From Aquamicrobium lusatiense (lineage in GTDB: Bacteria; Pseudomonadota; Alphaproteobacteria; Rhizobiales; Rhizobiaceae), in assembly GCF_014201615.1 (NCBI RefSeq), contig NZ_JACHEU010000001.1, positions 1,817,631-1,881,630 on the forward strand: a stretch of 64,000 nucleotides of DNA, read 5' to 3'. A program made the position numbers and the translations under genes. The notes below the pieces were generated by a model. The model saw only the letters and a list, made by a program, of their open reading frames with translations, was not told the DNA's origin and searched no databases. Shown piece by piece: positions 43,375 to 52,252 of this stretch; positions within the stretch are counted from its first letter, which is position 1, and each line of letters opens with the position of its first letter.

Positions 43375-44622
43375 CTACCCCGGGTGATAATAAATCGCGT
43401 CGAGCATTGCCGCCCGACACTCCCAAAGCTGTCCATCGCGAGTATCGGGCTTGTCGATGTTGTACCACTCCGATGCGCGGATCACTTCCACGACTCGGTC
43501 CCAGTAATTTTCAAGATTAAGAGTCGACTTGGCGAAGCCCATCCCATTCGCCGCGGCTACAATATTGGGATTGGAGATGCAGAGGAATACGTCGGGCCGT
43601 TTCATGGCAAGCAGCCGTGACGCCGTCGCGACGCCCCCAACTCTGCTCGAATTGGCAAACGCCTTGACGAAAAGGCGGGCAAATCGATCGAAATGCTCTC
43701 TTGTGGCCTCTCCCTTCTGTGGAATGCTGTCAACGGCGCGAGCTAGAAACCGGTCGTTCTCTGCAACGCGATTCTTGAAGTCTCCCGCGCCGCGCATTGA
43801 ACCGAACCAACCCCAATCTCTATCGAGCGATTCGTCACCGGCCTTTTCTTGAACCCCTATTGCACCTGCGATTGCTTTCCTTTGCGGTGTTGTTAGGTCG
43901 TGGAACGAAGGCACGGCAGATAGCCAACCCTGCGCAGTTCGGAGCAGGTCCAGACTTTCATCAACGTCGTGGTGAGCGGACCCTCGCACGGCGCGGACAT
44001 ACTGATCCCAATCCATACCCACCAAGGGGGACGATAGGCTCTTCACGCTTGCAGGCGGCACCTCTGCCAGCGGATCGCGAGGCGGACCTGGCCTTCTTGC
44101 GGCGAGTTTGCATCCGAGCCGGTATCGCGCCGCCAATTCTTCTGTTACGCGCTCTCCGAGTGAGGCACTTCGCGCTGCGAAGGAAAGAGTATCAGCGAGC
44201 ATCTTGTCGCTGACGGAACCCCTAACCAAGACACAGGCCTCGTGGTTCTTGCCCAGCCCGCCGCGAGTGAAGTTAGCGCTCCCGATGATTGCAGCAGCCC
44301 GTTTCCCAGAACGGAACGCGTAGACCTTTGGGTGGAATGTCCCACCAGGAAATTTCGTGACGACGTAGCATCCGTCGACCCCGATGAGGGAGTCTACAAG
44401 GTCTGGATCGGTCTGAGCGAACGCGAGGCCGAATGTCACTGCTCTGATTTTTGCTGAATGGGATAGCAGTTTTCGGGCGAGGGAGGTGGATGTGCCCCAA
44501 GCGACCGCCCAATGAAGCTCGTCATATTCGGCCAGAAGGCCCTGGATGGCATTCTCTACGTCGTTCCCCGTCAGAAACTCGATTTCCAATTCAATTATCC
44601 CCTCACGCGACTTGCAGGTCAT
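43375..44622 (-). CDS. Phospholipase D-superfamily nuclease-like protein
   Basis: A 415-residue protein. The N-terminal half has a single HKD motif (HPKVYAFRSGKRAAAIIGSA followed by NFTRGG), as in PLD-type nucleases such as BfiI-like restriction enzymes, which work as dimers. The C-terminal 250 residues are helical (MDWDQYVRAVRGSAHHDVDE, then EHFDRFARLFVKAFANSSR) and could recognise substrate. GC is lower than in neighbouring genes. It lies between the replication and integration modules, a usual cargo site. A defence role is inference. The ATG at 44622 starts the recognisable protein. Confidence 0.72.
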   Translation of the reverse strand: MTCKSREGIIELEIEFLTGNDVENAIQGLLAEYDELHWAVAWGTSTSLARKLLSHSAKIRAVTFGLAFAQTDPDLVDSLIGVDGCYVVTKFPGGTFHPKVYAFRSGKRAAAIIGSANFTRGGLGKNHEACVLVRGSVSDKMLADTLSFAARSASLGERVTEELAARYRLGCKLAARRPGPPRDPLAEVPPASVKSLSSPLVGMDWDQYVRAVRGSAHHDVDESLDLLRTAQGWLSAVPSFHDLTTPQRKAIAGAIGVQEKAGDESLDRDWGWFGSMRGAGDFKNRVAENDRFLARAVDSIPQKGEATREHFDRFARLFVKAFANSSRVGGVATASRLLAMKRPDVFLCISNPNIVAAANGMGFAKSTLNLENYWDRVVEVIRASEWYNIDKPDTRDGQLWECRAAMLDAIYYHPG

Positions 44623-44693
44623 CAGTTGATCGAAGCATAGCAGGCGCGGGTCAGCCCACAACTCGTGGTGAGGGGAGAGAGACCGAAGCGCCC

Positions 44694-45647
44694 CTACCAG
44701 CCGTCGACCAAAATCCCGGTCGCAGGGACGCCAAGCCGATAGCCACGGTTGCGTACCGTCTCGATCATGACCTTGCTCTCGGCATCGGTGAACCCCGCAG
44801 CCTTGAACGCGTCGCGCAACTCGCGGATCAGATCCTTGGCCTCGCGCGCAGTCGTGCCTTCGACATGGGATCCGGAGGCGACCTGGTCGCGCGACTGCGC
44901 CTTCTCGAGCAGGCGCTCGAACACGGGGAAAATCTGACGCGACAGAATGACGGAGCGACCGTCCCATTGAACCTCGGCCGTTGCCCTTCGCACACGAAGC
45001 ACGGGCGTCAGCGGAATTGGCGCCAGAGCCGCGACATCGATTGCGACGCCGAGGCCATCCGAGGCAGGCATCAGCACCCCGAGCGTTTCGATCACGTGGA
45101 AGCCCGCATCATGATGTCGCCGCGCCGCTTCCGCTCGCAACTGCGGTGCGAGGATAGTGATGTCCGAGCCCTGCGCCGCCTGGCGCAAGGATGCTATGAT
45201 GCCGTCGCCGGACAGGGCGGCGGACTCCAGCACTAGAAACACTGCGCGCCCCGATGGCGTGTCGCCCAGCCGCCAGACCTTTTCCGCGGCGAGCTTCGGG
45301 GGTGTGCCGAACCCTGCCGCGGTGCCGATCACGGATGCCAGCGCCCCGCCGCCGATGCGGAACACGCGCAAATCGTCCTCGGTGAGATCGACGTCGTGTC
45401 GTCGGTCGAGCGGGCACTCAGCACGATATCCATCGCCCGCTTTCCGGATCGGCCGACAGGGGAGTCCGCATTCGCAGGCATCGCAGACCTCCCAATCGGC
45501 CAGCGGCGCCTGTTCGACGAGGACACGTTTCGCCAGCAGCCGGTCGAAGACCGGACCGAAGAACGGCGCGGCAAGCTCGCCGGGCAGGATCGCGTCGCTG
45601 CCAGCCTCACTCAGCCGCGTCAACAACCTCAAAATCGTCTCGGTCAT
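44694..45647 (-). CDS. Winged-helix (OmpR/PhoB-type) regulator with Cys-rich N-terminus
   Basis: A 317-residue protein. The last 100 residues match the OmpR/PhoB winged helix (SRQIFPVFERLLEKAQSRDQ, then LRDAFKAAGF and VMIETVRNRGYRLGVP). The N-terminal region has a Cys cluster (CDACECGLPC plus a Cys 19 residues later) that may bind zinc, and the middle (FLVLESAALSGDGIIASLRQ) looks like a sensing or Rossmann-type domain. There is no phosphorylation receiver. Its start lies 41 bases inside the 413-residue gene upstream, so both are coupled. Confidence 0.65.
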   Translation of the reverse strand: MTETILRLLTRLSEAGSDAILPGELAAPFFGPVFDRLLAKRVLVEQAPLADWEVCDACECGLPCRPIRKAGDGYRAECPLDRRHDVDLTEDDLRVFRIGGGALASVIGTAAGFGTPPKLAAEKVWRLGDTPSGRAVFLVLESAALSGDGIIASLRQAAQGSDITILAPQLRAEAARRHHDAGFHVIETLGVLMPASDGLGVAIDVAALAPIPLTPVLRVRRATAEVQWDGRSVILSRQIFPVFERLLEKAQSRDQVASGSHVEGTTAREAKDLIRELRDAFKAAGFTDAESKVMIETVRNRGYRLGVPATGILVDGW

Positions 45648-46848
45648 TCATCAGCCCGTTCCGTTCGATCAGCTTCATTACCCGCGCCTCATGCTGGGTG
45701 CGGCGAAACTGCACGACGCCCGGGGGCCGCAGCTTGACCGTGACCTGCGGCTGGCGCCTGCCGTCGCCCTTGAACAGGATCCGGAACACGAGCTCGCCCA
45801 GCCGCCAGGCGCCGCCGAACGACACCGGTGTGCTGCCGAAATGCTGGAGCGCGTCACCGCCGAGGTCCCGCGACCGCAACGTGCGCACCACGCGGGGATA
45901 CCCTTTCTTGCCGGGCGCCATCAGGTCCGCCGCCGCCTCGATGATCAGCACCTTGTCGATCAGCGGATCGTAGGCAGTATCGAAGGCGAAGCCCGGTCCG
46001 GCCAGTTCGACCGGGCGCAGGGTATAGAGGTCCTGCGCATCGTCGCCGTCGAAGAAGCCGGGCCTGTCAAGGATGATCGAGGCGAACAGTTCCGCGATCT
46101 CGGGCTGATGCGCCTTCCGGATGCGGGCCATTCGCAGCATGCCGGTGTTCTCGGAGTATCGCAGCACGGCGTGGGAAATCTGGCGCACGCTGATGACCCG
46201 TTCGACCTGGCCCTCGACGACCGGCATGGTCGAGACCATGGAGCCGTGGCTGACCACGAGGTTGATCTCGTCATCGTCGTCGTAGTCGCCCACCCGGCAG
46301 TAGTCCCCGAGAAAGGCGTCACGGAAGAGCGCGGCGACGGTCGTCCGGAACGCCTCGACCTTATCCTCAGTCAGGTCGATCGCGACGCCCCGTTCCCGTC
46401 CGGCATATTCATGCAGGCGGTCGGCAGTGAGCATCGCCATGTGGTCGGCGGCCGCGTCAAACAGATCGGGATGCTCCAGAAACACCCGGACGGCGATGTG
46501 CTTGGGATCATGCGCCTTGTTCGGCGAGTCCTCGTCGCCGGTCTTCATGTCGGGGAACAGATCGACGCCCTGACGGGCGGCCTGCGCCTGGATGATCTCG
46601 AGGCCGCGGGCATCGCCAAGTTCCGCGATGCGGTGCAGATCGCCGCGCAGCCCCTCGGGATAGCTGTCCTCGGCGCCGGTCAGCAGTTTCTCCAGCGCCT
46701 CGCGGGCGGCATCCTCCTCCTGGTCCAGCTGGTCGACCGAGAAGCCCTTGTACTTGCCCTCGTGCCGCGCCAGCAGCGGCTTCATCAGGGCGAGATCAAT
46801 GGTCTTGATGAACCGGGGGTTCACGAACTTCTTCAAATTGCCGGCCAC
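45607..46848 (-). CDS. Unknown 413-residue protein of the integration region
   Basis: A soluble protein I do not recognise (AGNLKKFVNPRFIKTIDLAL at the N-terminus, then an acidic helical region with DQLDQEEDAAREALEKLLTG, and a C-terminal beta-rich part). The GTG at 46848 is preferred because AAGGGG precedes it; a TTG at 46869 is open in frame. It diverges from the DUF2924/recombinase operon across 137 bases and is coupled to the winged-helix regulator. A joint control function over integration is possible but unproven. Confidence 0.55.
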   Translation of the reverse strand: MAGNLKKFVNPRFIKTIDLALMKPLLARHEGKYKGFSVDQLDQEEDAAREALEKLLTGAEDSYPEGLRGDLHRIAELGDARGLEIIQAQAARQGVDLFPDMKTGDEDSPNKAHDPKHIAVRVFLEHPDLFDAAADHMAMLTADRLHEYAGRERGVAIDLTEDKVEAFRTTVAALFRDAFLGDYCRVGDYDDDDEINLVVSHGSMVSTMPVVEGQVERVISVRQISHAVLRYSENTGMLRMARIRKAHQPEIAELFASIILDRPGFFDGDDAQDLYTLRPVELAGPGFAFDTAYDPLIDKVLIIEAAADLMAPGKKGYPRVVRTLRSRDLGGDALQHFGSTPVSFGGAWRLGELVFRILFKGDGRRQPQVTVKLRPPGVVQFRRTQHEARVMKLIERNGLMNDRDDFEVVDAAE

Positions 46849-46985
46849 GACGAATCCCCTTTCCTGCAAGACAAGTGTTCCTGTTACGTTCTTTTGATCG
46901 ATTCTTCAACCTGTGCGGGATCGGCTGGGACGCTTTCCGACATCGACGAGTAGAGGCCAGAGGAGACGACTGCTCCGAGGCCCGC

Positions 46986-47189
46986 ATGAAACGCCCCAAT
47001 CCCCTCCCGCCCGACCAGATGACGCCGGCAGAGCGCCGCACCGAGCTGTGCGGCCTGCTGGCGCTCGGGCTGGTTCGGTTGCGGATGCGGGATAGGGGCG
47101 AAGTATCTGACGATACTGGAGAACGTTGCCTACACTATCCGCCCGACCAATGCCGTCATGCAACTCCAACGCACCGGAGAAATGCATGA
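46986..47189 (+). CDS. Small protein ahead of DUF2924
   Basis: A 67-residue protein (LPPDQMTPAERRTELCGLLA LGLVRLRMRD, shown in two parts) of a type often seen just before DUF2924 and large serine recombinases in Alphaproteobacteria. Its TGA overlaps the DUF2924 start (ATGA), which supports the reading frame. Function unknown, possibly a helper of the recombinase. Confidence 0.6.
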   Translation: MKRPNPLPPDQMTPAERRTELCGLLALGLVRLRMRDRGEVSDDTGERCLHYPPDQCRHATPTHRRNA

Positions 47190-47641
47190 ACAAGCCCGAT
47201 CCCATCCCCGCGCGCCTGGCGGCGCTCAAGACCACGCCGACGCCTGACCTGAAAGAGCAGTGGCGCGACCTGTTCGACAGCGAGCCGCCTCCGTTCAACA
47301 GGCGCTACCTCGAATCCCGCCTGGCCTACCGCATCCAGGAACTTGCGTATGGCGGGCTGAAGCCGGAGACGATCCGGCGCCTTGAGCGGCTGGGCGAGGA
47401 ACTTGACGGCGGCGACCGGGCGAAGCGGAGCATCCGCGCCGATCGCGACCGCCCGATCACCGGCACGCGGCTGCTGCGCGAGTGGCAGGGCGTCGAGCAG
47501 ATAGTCACCGTAACTGCCGACGGCTTCGAATGGCAGGGGCGGCCGTACAAGTCGCTGTCCGCGATCGCCCGCGCGATCACCGGCACGCGCTGGAACGGCT
47601 GGGTCTTCTTCGGGCTCAAGAACCACAGGGGGCGGACATGA
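47186..47641 (+). CDS. DUF2924 protein
   Basis: A 151-residue protein with DLKEQWRDLFDSEPPPFNRR, RLAYRIQELAYGGL and TGTRLLREWQGVEQIVTV, then TGTRWNGWVFFGL, the DUF2924 signature. It is nearly always next to a large serine recombinase and likely helps integration or excision, perhaps as a directionality factor. ATG 47186 has GGAG upstream. It overlaps the recombinase as ATGA. Confidence 0.88.
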   Translation: MNKPDPIPARLAALKTTPTPDLKEQWRDLFDSEPPPFNRRYLESRLAYRIQELAYGGLKPETIRRLERLGEELDGGDRAKRSIRADRDRPITGTRLLREWQGVEQIVTVTADGFEWQGRPYKSLSAIARAITGTRWNGWVFFGLKNHRGRT

Positions 47642-48963
47642 CGAAGCCGCCGGAAAAATCGAAGGTCGTCCGCAAGCTGCGGTGCGCCATCTACACCCGG
47701 AAATCCTCCGAGGAAGGGTTGGAGCAGGAATTCAACTCGCTCCACGCCCAACGGGAGGCCTGCGAGGCCTATATCGCCAGCCAGCGATCCGAGGGCTGGA
47801 TGCTGGTCCGCGATCAGTATGACGACGGCGGCATCTCCGGCGGCACGCTGGAGCGGCCCGGCTTGAAGCGGCTGCTGGAGGATATCGAGGACGGGCTGGT
47901 CGATGTGGTCGTCGTCTACAAGATCGACCGCCTCAGCCGCTCGCTGGCGGATTTCGCCAAGCTGGTCGAGGTGTTCGACCGGAACGGGGTGACCTTCGTC
48001 TCGGTCACGCAGTCGTTCAACACGACCACGTCGATGGGGCGGCTGACGCTGAACATCCTGCTCTCGTTCGCCCAATTCGAGCGGGAAGTGACGGCCGAGC
48101 GCATCCGCGACAAGGTCGCCGCGAGCCGGAAGAAGGGGATGTGGATGGGCGGGGTGCCGCCCTGCGGCTACCGGGTGGAAAACCGGAAGCTGCTGGTCGA
48201 CGAAGGAGCCGCTGCGCATGTCCGCTGGATCTTCGCCCGTTTCCTCGAGATCGGCTCCGGCACCGAACTTGCGCGCGAGGTCGCGAAACGCGGCATCCGC
48301 ACGCCGCGCGGCAACCGGATCGACAAGAAGTACATCTATCGGATGCTGAGCAACCGCGCCTACATCGGCGAGGCGGTCCACAAGGGCGACAGCTACCCCG
48401 GCGAGCACAACGCGATCATCGACCGCGAGATTTGGGACCGCGTCCACGCCATCTTGCAGGAAAGCCCGCGCAAGCGTGCCGCACGCACCCGCGCCGACAC
48501 GCCCGCGCTGCTGAAGGGGCTGCTGTTCGGCCCCGATGGCGCGGCCTTCTCGCCGACCCACACCCGCAAGGGCGACAGGCTTTACCGCTACTACGTCAGC
48601 CAGACCGTCTTGAAGCATGGCGCAGGATCCTGCCCTATCGGCCGCGTGCCCGCGGGCGAGATCGAGGGCACCGTCATAGACCAGCTTCGCGCCGTGTTTC
48701 GCCAGCCCGAGATCGTCGCGGGGACCTGGAAGGCGGCGCGAGTCCACGCCGAAGACTTCACCGAAGCCGACGCTCGCGCGGCGCTGCAGCGCCTCGATCC
48801 GCTGTGGGACGAACTCTTCCCCGCCGAGCAGGCGCGCATCGCGGCGCTGCTGGTCGAGCGCGTGGAAATCGGCGTGGACGGCCTGAACGTCCGGCTACGC
48901 GTGGAGGGCCTCAGCGGCCTCGCGCGTGAGATGCTGGCCGGCGGGATCGGAGAAGCTGCATGA
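47638..48963 (+). CDS. Large serine recombinase (integrase)
   Basis: A 441-residue site-specific recombinase. The resolvase domain has IYTRKSSEEG with catalytic Ser23, DGGISGGTLERPGLKRLL, and KIDRLSRSLADF; a recombinase domain follows (GGVPPCGYRVENRKLLVDEG, then IRTPRGNRIDKKYIYRML). The zinc beta-ribbon lacks its usual Cys pairs (LLFGPDGAAFSPTHT). It is the only integrase seen and probably inserts the prophage. Coupled to DUF2924 upstream and the HTH gene downstream. Confidence 0.94.
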   Translation: MTKPPEKSKVVRKLRCAIYTRKSSEEGLEQEFNSLHAQREACEAYIASQRSEGWMLVRDQYDDGGISGGTLERPGLKRLLEDIEDGLVDVVVVYKIDRLSRSLADFAKLVEVFDRNGVTFVSVTQSFNTTTSMGRLTLNILLSFAQFEREVTAERIRDKVAASRKKGMWMGGVPPCGYRVENRKLLVDEGAAAHVRWIFARFLEIGSGTELAREVAKRGIRTPRGNRIDKKYIYRMLSNRAYIGEAVHKGDSYPGEHNAIIDREIWDRVHAILQESPRKRAARTRADTPALLKGLLFGPDGAAFSPTHTRKGDRLYRYYVSQTVLKHGAGSCPIGRVPAGEIEGTVIDQLRAVFRQPEIVAGTWKAARVHAEDFTEADARAALQRLDPLWDELFPAEQARIAALLVERVEIGVDGLNVRLRVEGLSGLAREMLAGGIGEAA

Positions 48964-49358
48964 CCCGCGGTACAGCGGTCCCCGAGACCGTGACGCTCCA
49001 CGTTCCGTTCCGCGTCGTGAAGCGCGGCGGGCGCAAGGAGATGCAACTGCCCGAGGGCGCCACACAGCCGCGAAGGATCGACAACACACTGGTCAAGGCG
49101 CTGGCGCGCGCCTTCCGATGGAAGCGGATGCTGGAATCGGGCGAGTACACCACCATTGCCGAACTTGCCGAGCGCGAGAGGATCGCGTCGTCCTATATGA
49201 CACGAGTCCTGCGTCTGACGCTCCTCGCACCCGGCATCGTCGAGGCCATTCTTGACAGTCGGCAGCCGACCAAATTCCAACTGGACGACCTGCTCGTAGC
49301 ACTTCCGGGGGAGTGGGAAGAACAGCGCCGCATGCTTCGGGCTGTGCGCACGGTTTGA
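48960..49358 (+). CDS. HTH protein linked to the recombinase
   Basis: A 132-residue protein with VPFRVVKRGGRKEMQLPEGA at the N-terminus and a helix-turn-helix in the middle (TIAELAERERIASSYMTRVL). Its ATG overlaps the recombinase stop (ATGA). Proteins like this follow DUF2924-recombinase pairs in many alphaproteobacterial elements and may be recombination accessory factors. Confidence 0.75.
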   Translation: MTRGTAVPETVTLHVPFRVVKRGGRKEMQLPEGATQPRRIDNTLVKALARAFRWKRMLESGEYTTIAELAERERIASSYMTRVLRLTLLAPGIVEAILDSRQPTKFQLDDLLVALPGEWEEQRRMLRAVRTV

Positions 49359-49435
49359 CCCTGCCTCAGGCAAACGCTTTCCTTCCGCACCGGTTTGGTG
49401 CAGTATGGTGCAAACGCGAGCAGGTGGAGTTGATT

Positions 49436-49633
49436 ATGGGAGCCAAGGTCAGGTTTTCAGTAAGTTTGAGTGACGAGACAAATAGGGAACTGGAAGCCTT
49501 GGCGGCGGATCATAGGCCACCTCTATCTAAGTCATACTTGGTAGAGTACGCGGTTCTAAGACTCGTTTCTGCGGTCAAATCAAAACAGTTGGCGCTGCCG
49601 CTTCTATTGGAGGACGAAGACAGTGCCCACTGA
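49436..49633 (+). CDS. Ribbon-helix-helix regulator before methylase operon
   Basis: A 65-residue protein with an RHH pattern (KVRFSVSLSDETNRELEALA, then SKSYLVEYAVLRLVSAV), as in CopG/Arc repressors. GGAG lies 8 bases before the ATG. Its end overlaps the first adenine methylase by 11 bases, and the four genes to 53637 form one rightward operon. Likely the autoregulator of the methylase/nuclease set, a common arrangement in restriction-modification loci. Confidence 0.7.
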   Translation: MGAKVRFSVSLSDETNRELEALAADHRPPLSKSYLVEYAVLRLVSAVKSKQLALPLLLEDEDSAH

Positions 49634-51023
49634 GTTTAATTCTGAGTTACTAACTAATTACGAGAATTTGGTGAATCTCCAAGAATCGGAAGTAATCACT
49701 GCAGGCAGTGAGACGTGCGACGCGACAACTTTGGCACCGTCGGAGACATTATGCCTACCTTTGCCAAAAGGAGCAGGCGCGAGCGTGTTCCGGCCGGTCC
49801 AATACCTCGGCAGCAAGCTTCGAGTGTTGGAAGCTATCACTTCGCTCGCCCGCGACGTCGTTCCGCAGGAGGGAGAAGCCGTCGACCTTTTTGCTGGATC
49901 CACCGTCGTCTCGCAGGCATTTGCAGCCTCTGGATTTCGCACCACTTCGGTCGACACGCAGGCCTACTCCCGGGTGTTCGCCCAAGCGCTGTTGGGCATC
50001 GACCGTGAAATCGCCGCTGGGGTCGATGCAGAGGCCCTGTTGCGCGACGCTGAGAACTCAATTCACCGCGACTACACATGGGCTGCCTTCGCGCAGGAGG
50101 AGCGAAATTCTCTCGAACAATCCGACGCGACAGCGCTGCGCGACCTTGAGGCCCGTCTACCCCTAGCGTGGCGGCATGGAAGAATAGAGGCCGACAGTGA
50201 CGCGCCGCTGACTTCGTTCTATGCAGGAAGCTATTTTGGAGTGAGGCAGGCCCTCCAACTAGATGCACTCGGGTCGGTCATCGCGTCTCCAACAACGGGT
50301 TTAACTCCGTGGCAGCGCGCGGCAGCGCAGACGGCGCTCATGCATGCTGCCTCCCGTATAGTTCATTCGGCAGGCAAGCACTTCGCGCAACCGCTCAAGA
50401 CCAGAGCCGGCAACGCAGCGTTCCACGACCAACGACTTCTGTCAGATCGGGCGATCGACGTGTCGGCAGTATTCCGCGAGGCATGTGCCACGATAGCCAG
50501 CGTTGCACCAAAGAGCGACGCCGGGCATCACGCAGTTCAAGACACGGCTGAGCGATTTGTGGCCAAGGAGGGCGGAACCGCCAAACTCTTTTATCTTGAT
50601 CCGCCATACACTGCACAGCAATATTCACGCTTCTATCACATACTGGAGACAATCGCGACAAACACCTTGCCGCGTCTTCCAGCTGGTTCGGCGCCGACGA
50701 TGGGCCTGTATCCGGACAATCGCTACAAATCGGCGTTTTCCTCCCGACGACACGCCGCTACGGCACTTGCACTAGTTTTAGGCCATCTAGCGTCGCTCAA
50801 GGCGACCGCAATTATTAGTTACTCTGCATCAGCACGCGGGTCCGATGGAAATGCCCGAATGATAAGTTTGGAGGAATTGATGGCGGTCTGCCGACAGGAG
50901 TTCGGCAGCCGTCGTGTCGAAATGATCGAATTCGCGCACCGCTACCGCCAGTTCAACAGCGGAGAGAACGCCAACAAAGGCCGCGATGATAAGGAGGTAC
51001 TGGTTCTATGCAGGTCGGCCTGA
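49623..51023 (+). CDS. D12-class DNA adenine N6-methyltransferase (first)
   Basis: A 466-residue m6A methylase: VQYLGSKLRVLEAI (59-72), motif I AVDLFAGSTVVSQAF (86-100) and catalytic DPPY (326-329) in FYLDPPYTAQQYSRFYHI, in the alpha/Dam-like order. The start is GTG 49623, overlapping the RHH gene. The long region between motifs I and IV is probably the target-recognition part. GC and codon use are lower than in neighbouring phage genes, pointing to separate acquisition. It is followed by a second, different D12 enzyme. Confidence 0.85.
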   Translation: MPTEFNSELLTNYENLVNLQESEVITAGSETCDATTLAPSETLCLPLPKGAGASVFRPVQYLGSKLRVLEAITSLARDVVPQEGEAVDLFAGSTVVSQAFAASGFRTTSVDTQAYSRVFAQALLGIDREIAAGVDAEALLRDAENSIHRDYTWAAFAQEERNSLEQSDATALRDLEARLPLAWRHGRIEADSDAPLTSFYAGSYFGVRQALQLDALGSVIASPTTGLTPWQRAAAQTALMHAASRIVHSAGKHFAQPLKTRAGNAAFHDQRLLSDRAIDVSAVFREACATIASVAPKSDAGHHAVQDTAERFVAKEGGTAKLFYLDPPYTAQQYSRFYHILETIATNTLPRLPAGSAPTMGLYPDNRYKSAFSSRRHAATALALVLGHLASLKATAIISYSASARGSDGNARMISLEELMAVCRQEFGSRRVEMIEFAHRYRQFNSGENANKGRDDKEVLVLCRSA

Positions 51024-52252
51024 TCCAAAGGTATTTGGGCAATAAATCTTCGATTGCGCCCGACATTGTCGCGTTGGTTCGCTCACTCTCCGAGCCTGGA
51101 GACACGGTTGTTGACGCCTTCAGCGGCTCGCTGGCCGCAACCTTTGCGATGCGTCAAGCAGGACTCCGGGTCGTCCCGAACGACATCAATCACTTCTCTT
51201 GGCTGTTCGCGACTGCGTTCCTGACTGGAAGCCAACCAATCGGCCCGAACGGAAGGTTGGGCAGCCCTGGTGAACGCCACCAGCAGTGGCGCGCACTAGC
51301 TGACGAACTCGTCGCACCAGTCGGCCATGGCGATGCGGCTTCCATCTTTCGGACTGACATATACGACCATTATTGTGAGGAAGGTGGAAAGAGCAGCTTC
51401 CTCAGTGCTCGTGGCCGATCAGGACGGCGTCGGTTTTTCAGTGCGGATAATGCGGCAACTATCGATCGCGCGCTCTCGCGGATACGCTTTTGGTGGCGCA
51501 ACGGACGCATCGACCAGCGCACGCGGTGTATACTGTCCGCCATGCTGATCTCCGGTGTCGAACGCGTCAGCAACACGCAAGGCACTTACCACGACTTCCC
51601 ACGAGAGTTTATCGATACACGGGCGCTACGCCCGCTGAAGATTGAGGTGCCGCCCGACGAGATCTTTCTAGGACCGGAATCTCCGCTCATTGGGCGCGCT
51701 GAAGACAGTCTTGATTTTGTGAGGCGCGCGCCTGCGCACCGTGTGTTGTACCTTGACCCACCGTACAACTTCCGACAGTACACCTCGTACTACTTCATGC
51801 TCAATCTGCTGTCTAAGCACGCTGAGGTCGATGACCTCGACGAGTTCTTTTCGGAACTGGAGTATGTTCGTGGTCAGAACATGGCCGATGATTTCAAGTC
51901 AACATTCTGTAGCAAAAAAGCATTTATGCCGTCCTTGCGCACAATCATCGAGCGCGCGGACACCGAACACGTGGTCATCAGTTATTTCGATGGTCGAAAC
52001 CACTGGGGTTCGTTTAAATCAGAGCATGCCGAAAGTGATGGCAGAAAAGCGATCGAAGAGTTCTTGGCGTCAGATCTCTTCGAGGCTGGTAGCGCACGCT
52101 GCATCCCCGTCGACAGGCTCAATTACCAGAGCTACGGAGGCTTCAAAGCGAAAAAAGTTAGCGAGTATCTTTTCACCGCTCGGACGAGTAGCATCATCGC
52201 CAATGAACGGCGCGGTGAGGTGCTTGAGTGGACTGGGAAGGCATTGGGCTAG
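51008..52252 (+). CDS. D12-class DNA adenine N6-methyltransferase (second)
   Basis: A 414-residue m6A methylase: LIQRYLGNKSSIA (5-17), motif I VVDAFSGSLAATFAM (34-48) and DPPY (250-253) in LYLDPPYNFRQYTSYYFML. It is only distantly like its partner at 49623 and overlaps it by 16 bases. Two different m6A enzymes in one operon are what a system with an asymmetric site needs, one for each strand. It overlaps the DUF3883 gene by 25 bases. Confidence 0.85.
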   Translation: MQVGLIQRYLGNKSSIAPDIVALVRSLSEPGDTVVDAFSGSLAATFAMRQAGLRVVPNDINHFSWLFATAFLTGSQPIGPNGRLGSPGERHQQWRALADELVAPVGHGDAASIFRTDIYDHYCEEGGKSSFLSARGRSGRRRFFSADNAATIDRALSRIRFWWRNGRIDQRTRCILSAMLISGVERVSNTQGTYHDFPREFIDTRALRPLKIEVPPDEIFLGPESPLIGRAEDSLDFVRRAPAHRVLYLDPPYNFRQYTSYYFMLNLLSKHAEVDDLDEFFSELEYVRGQNMADDFKSTFCSKKAFMPSLRTIIERADTEHVVISYFDGRNHWGSFKSEHAESDGRKAIEEFLASDLFEAGSARCIPVDRLNYQSYGGFKAKKVSEYLFTARTSSIIANERRGEVLEWTGKALG

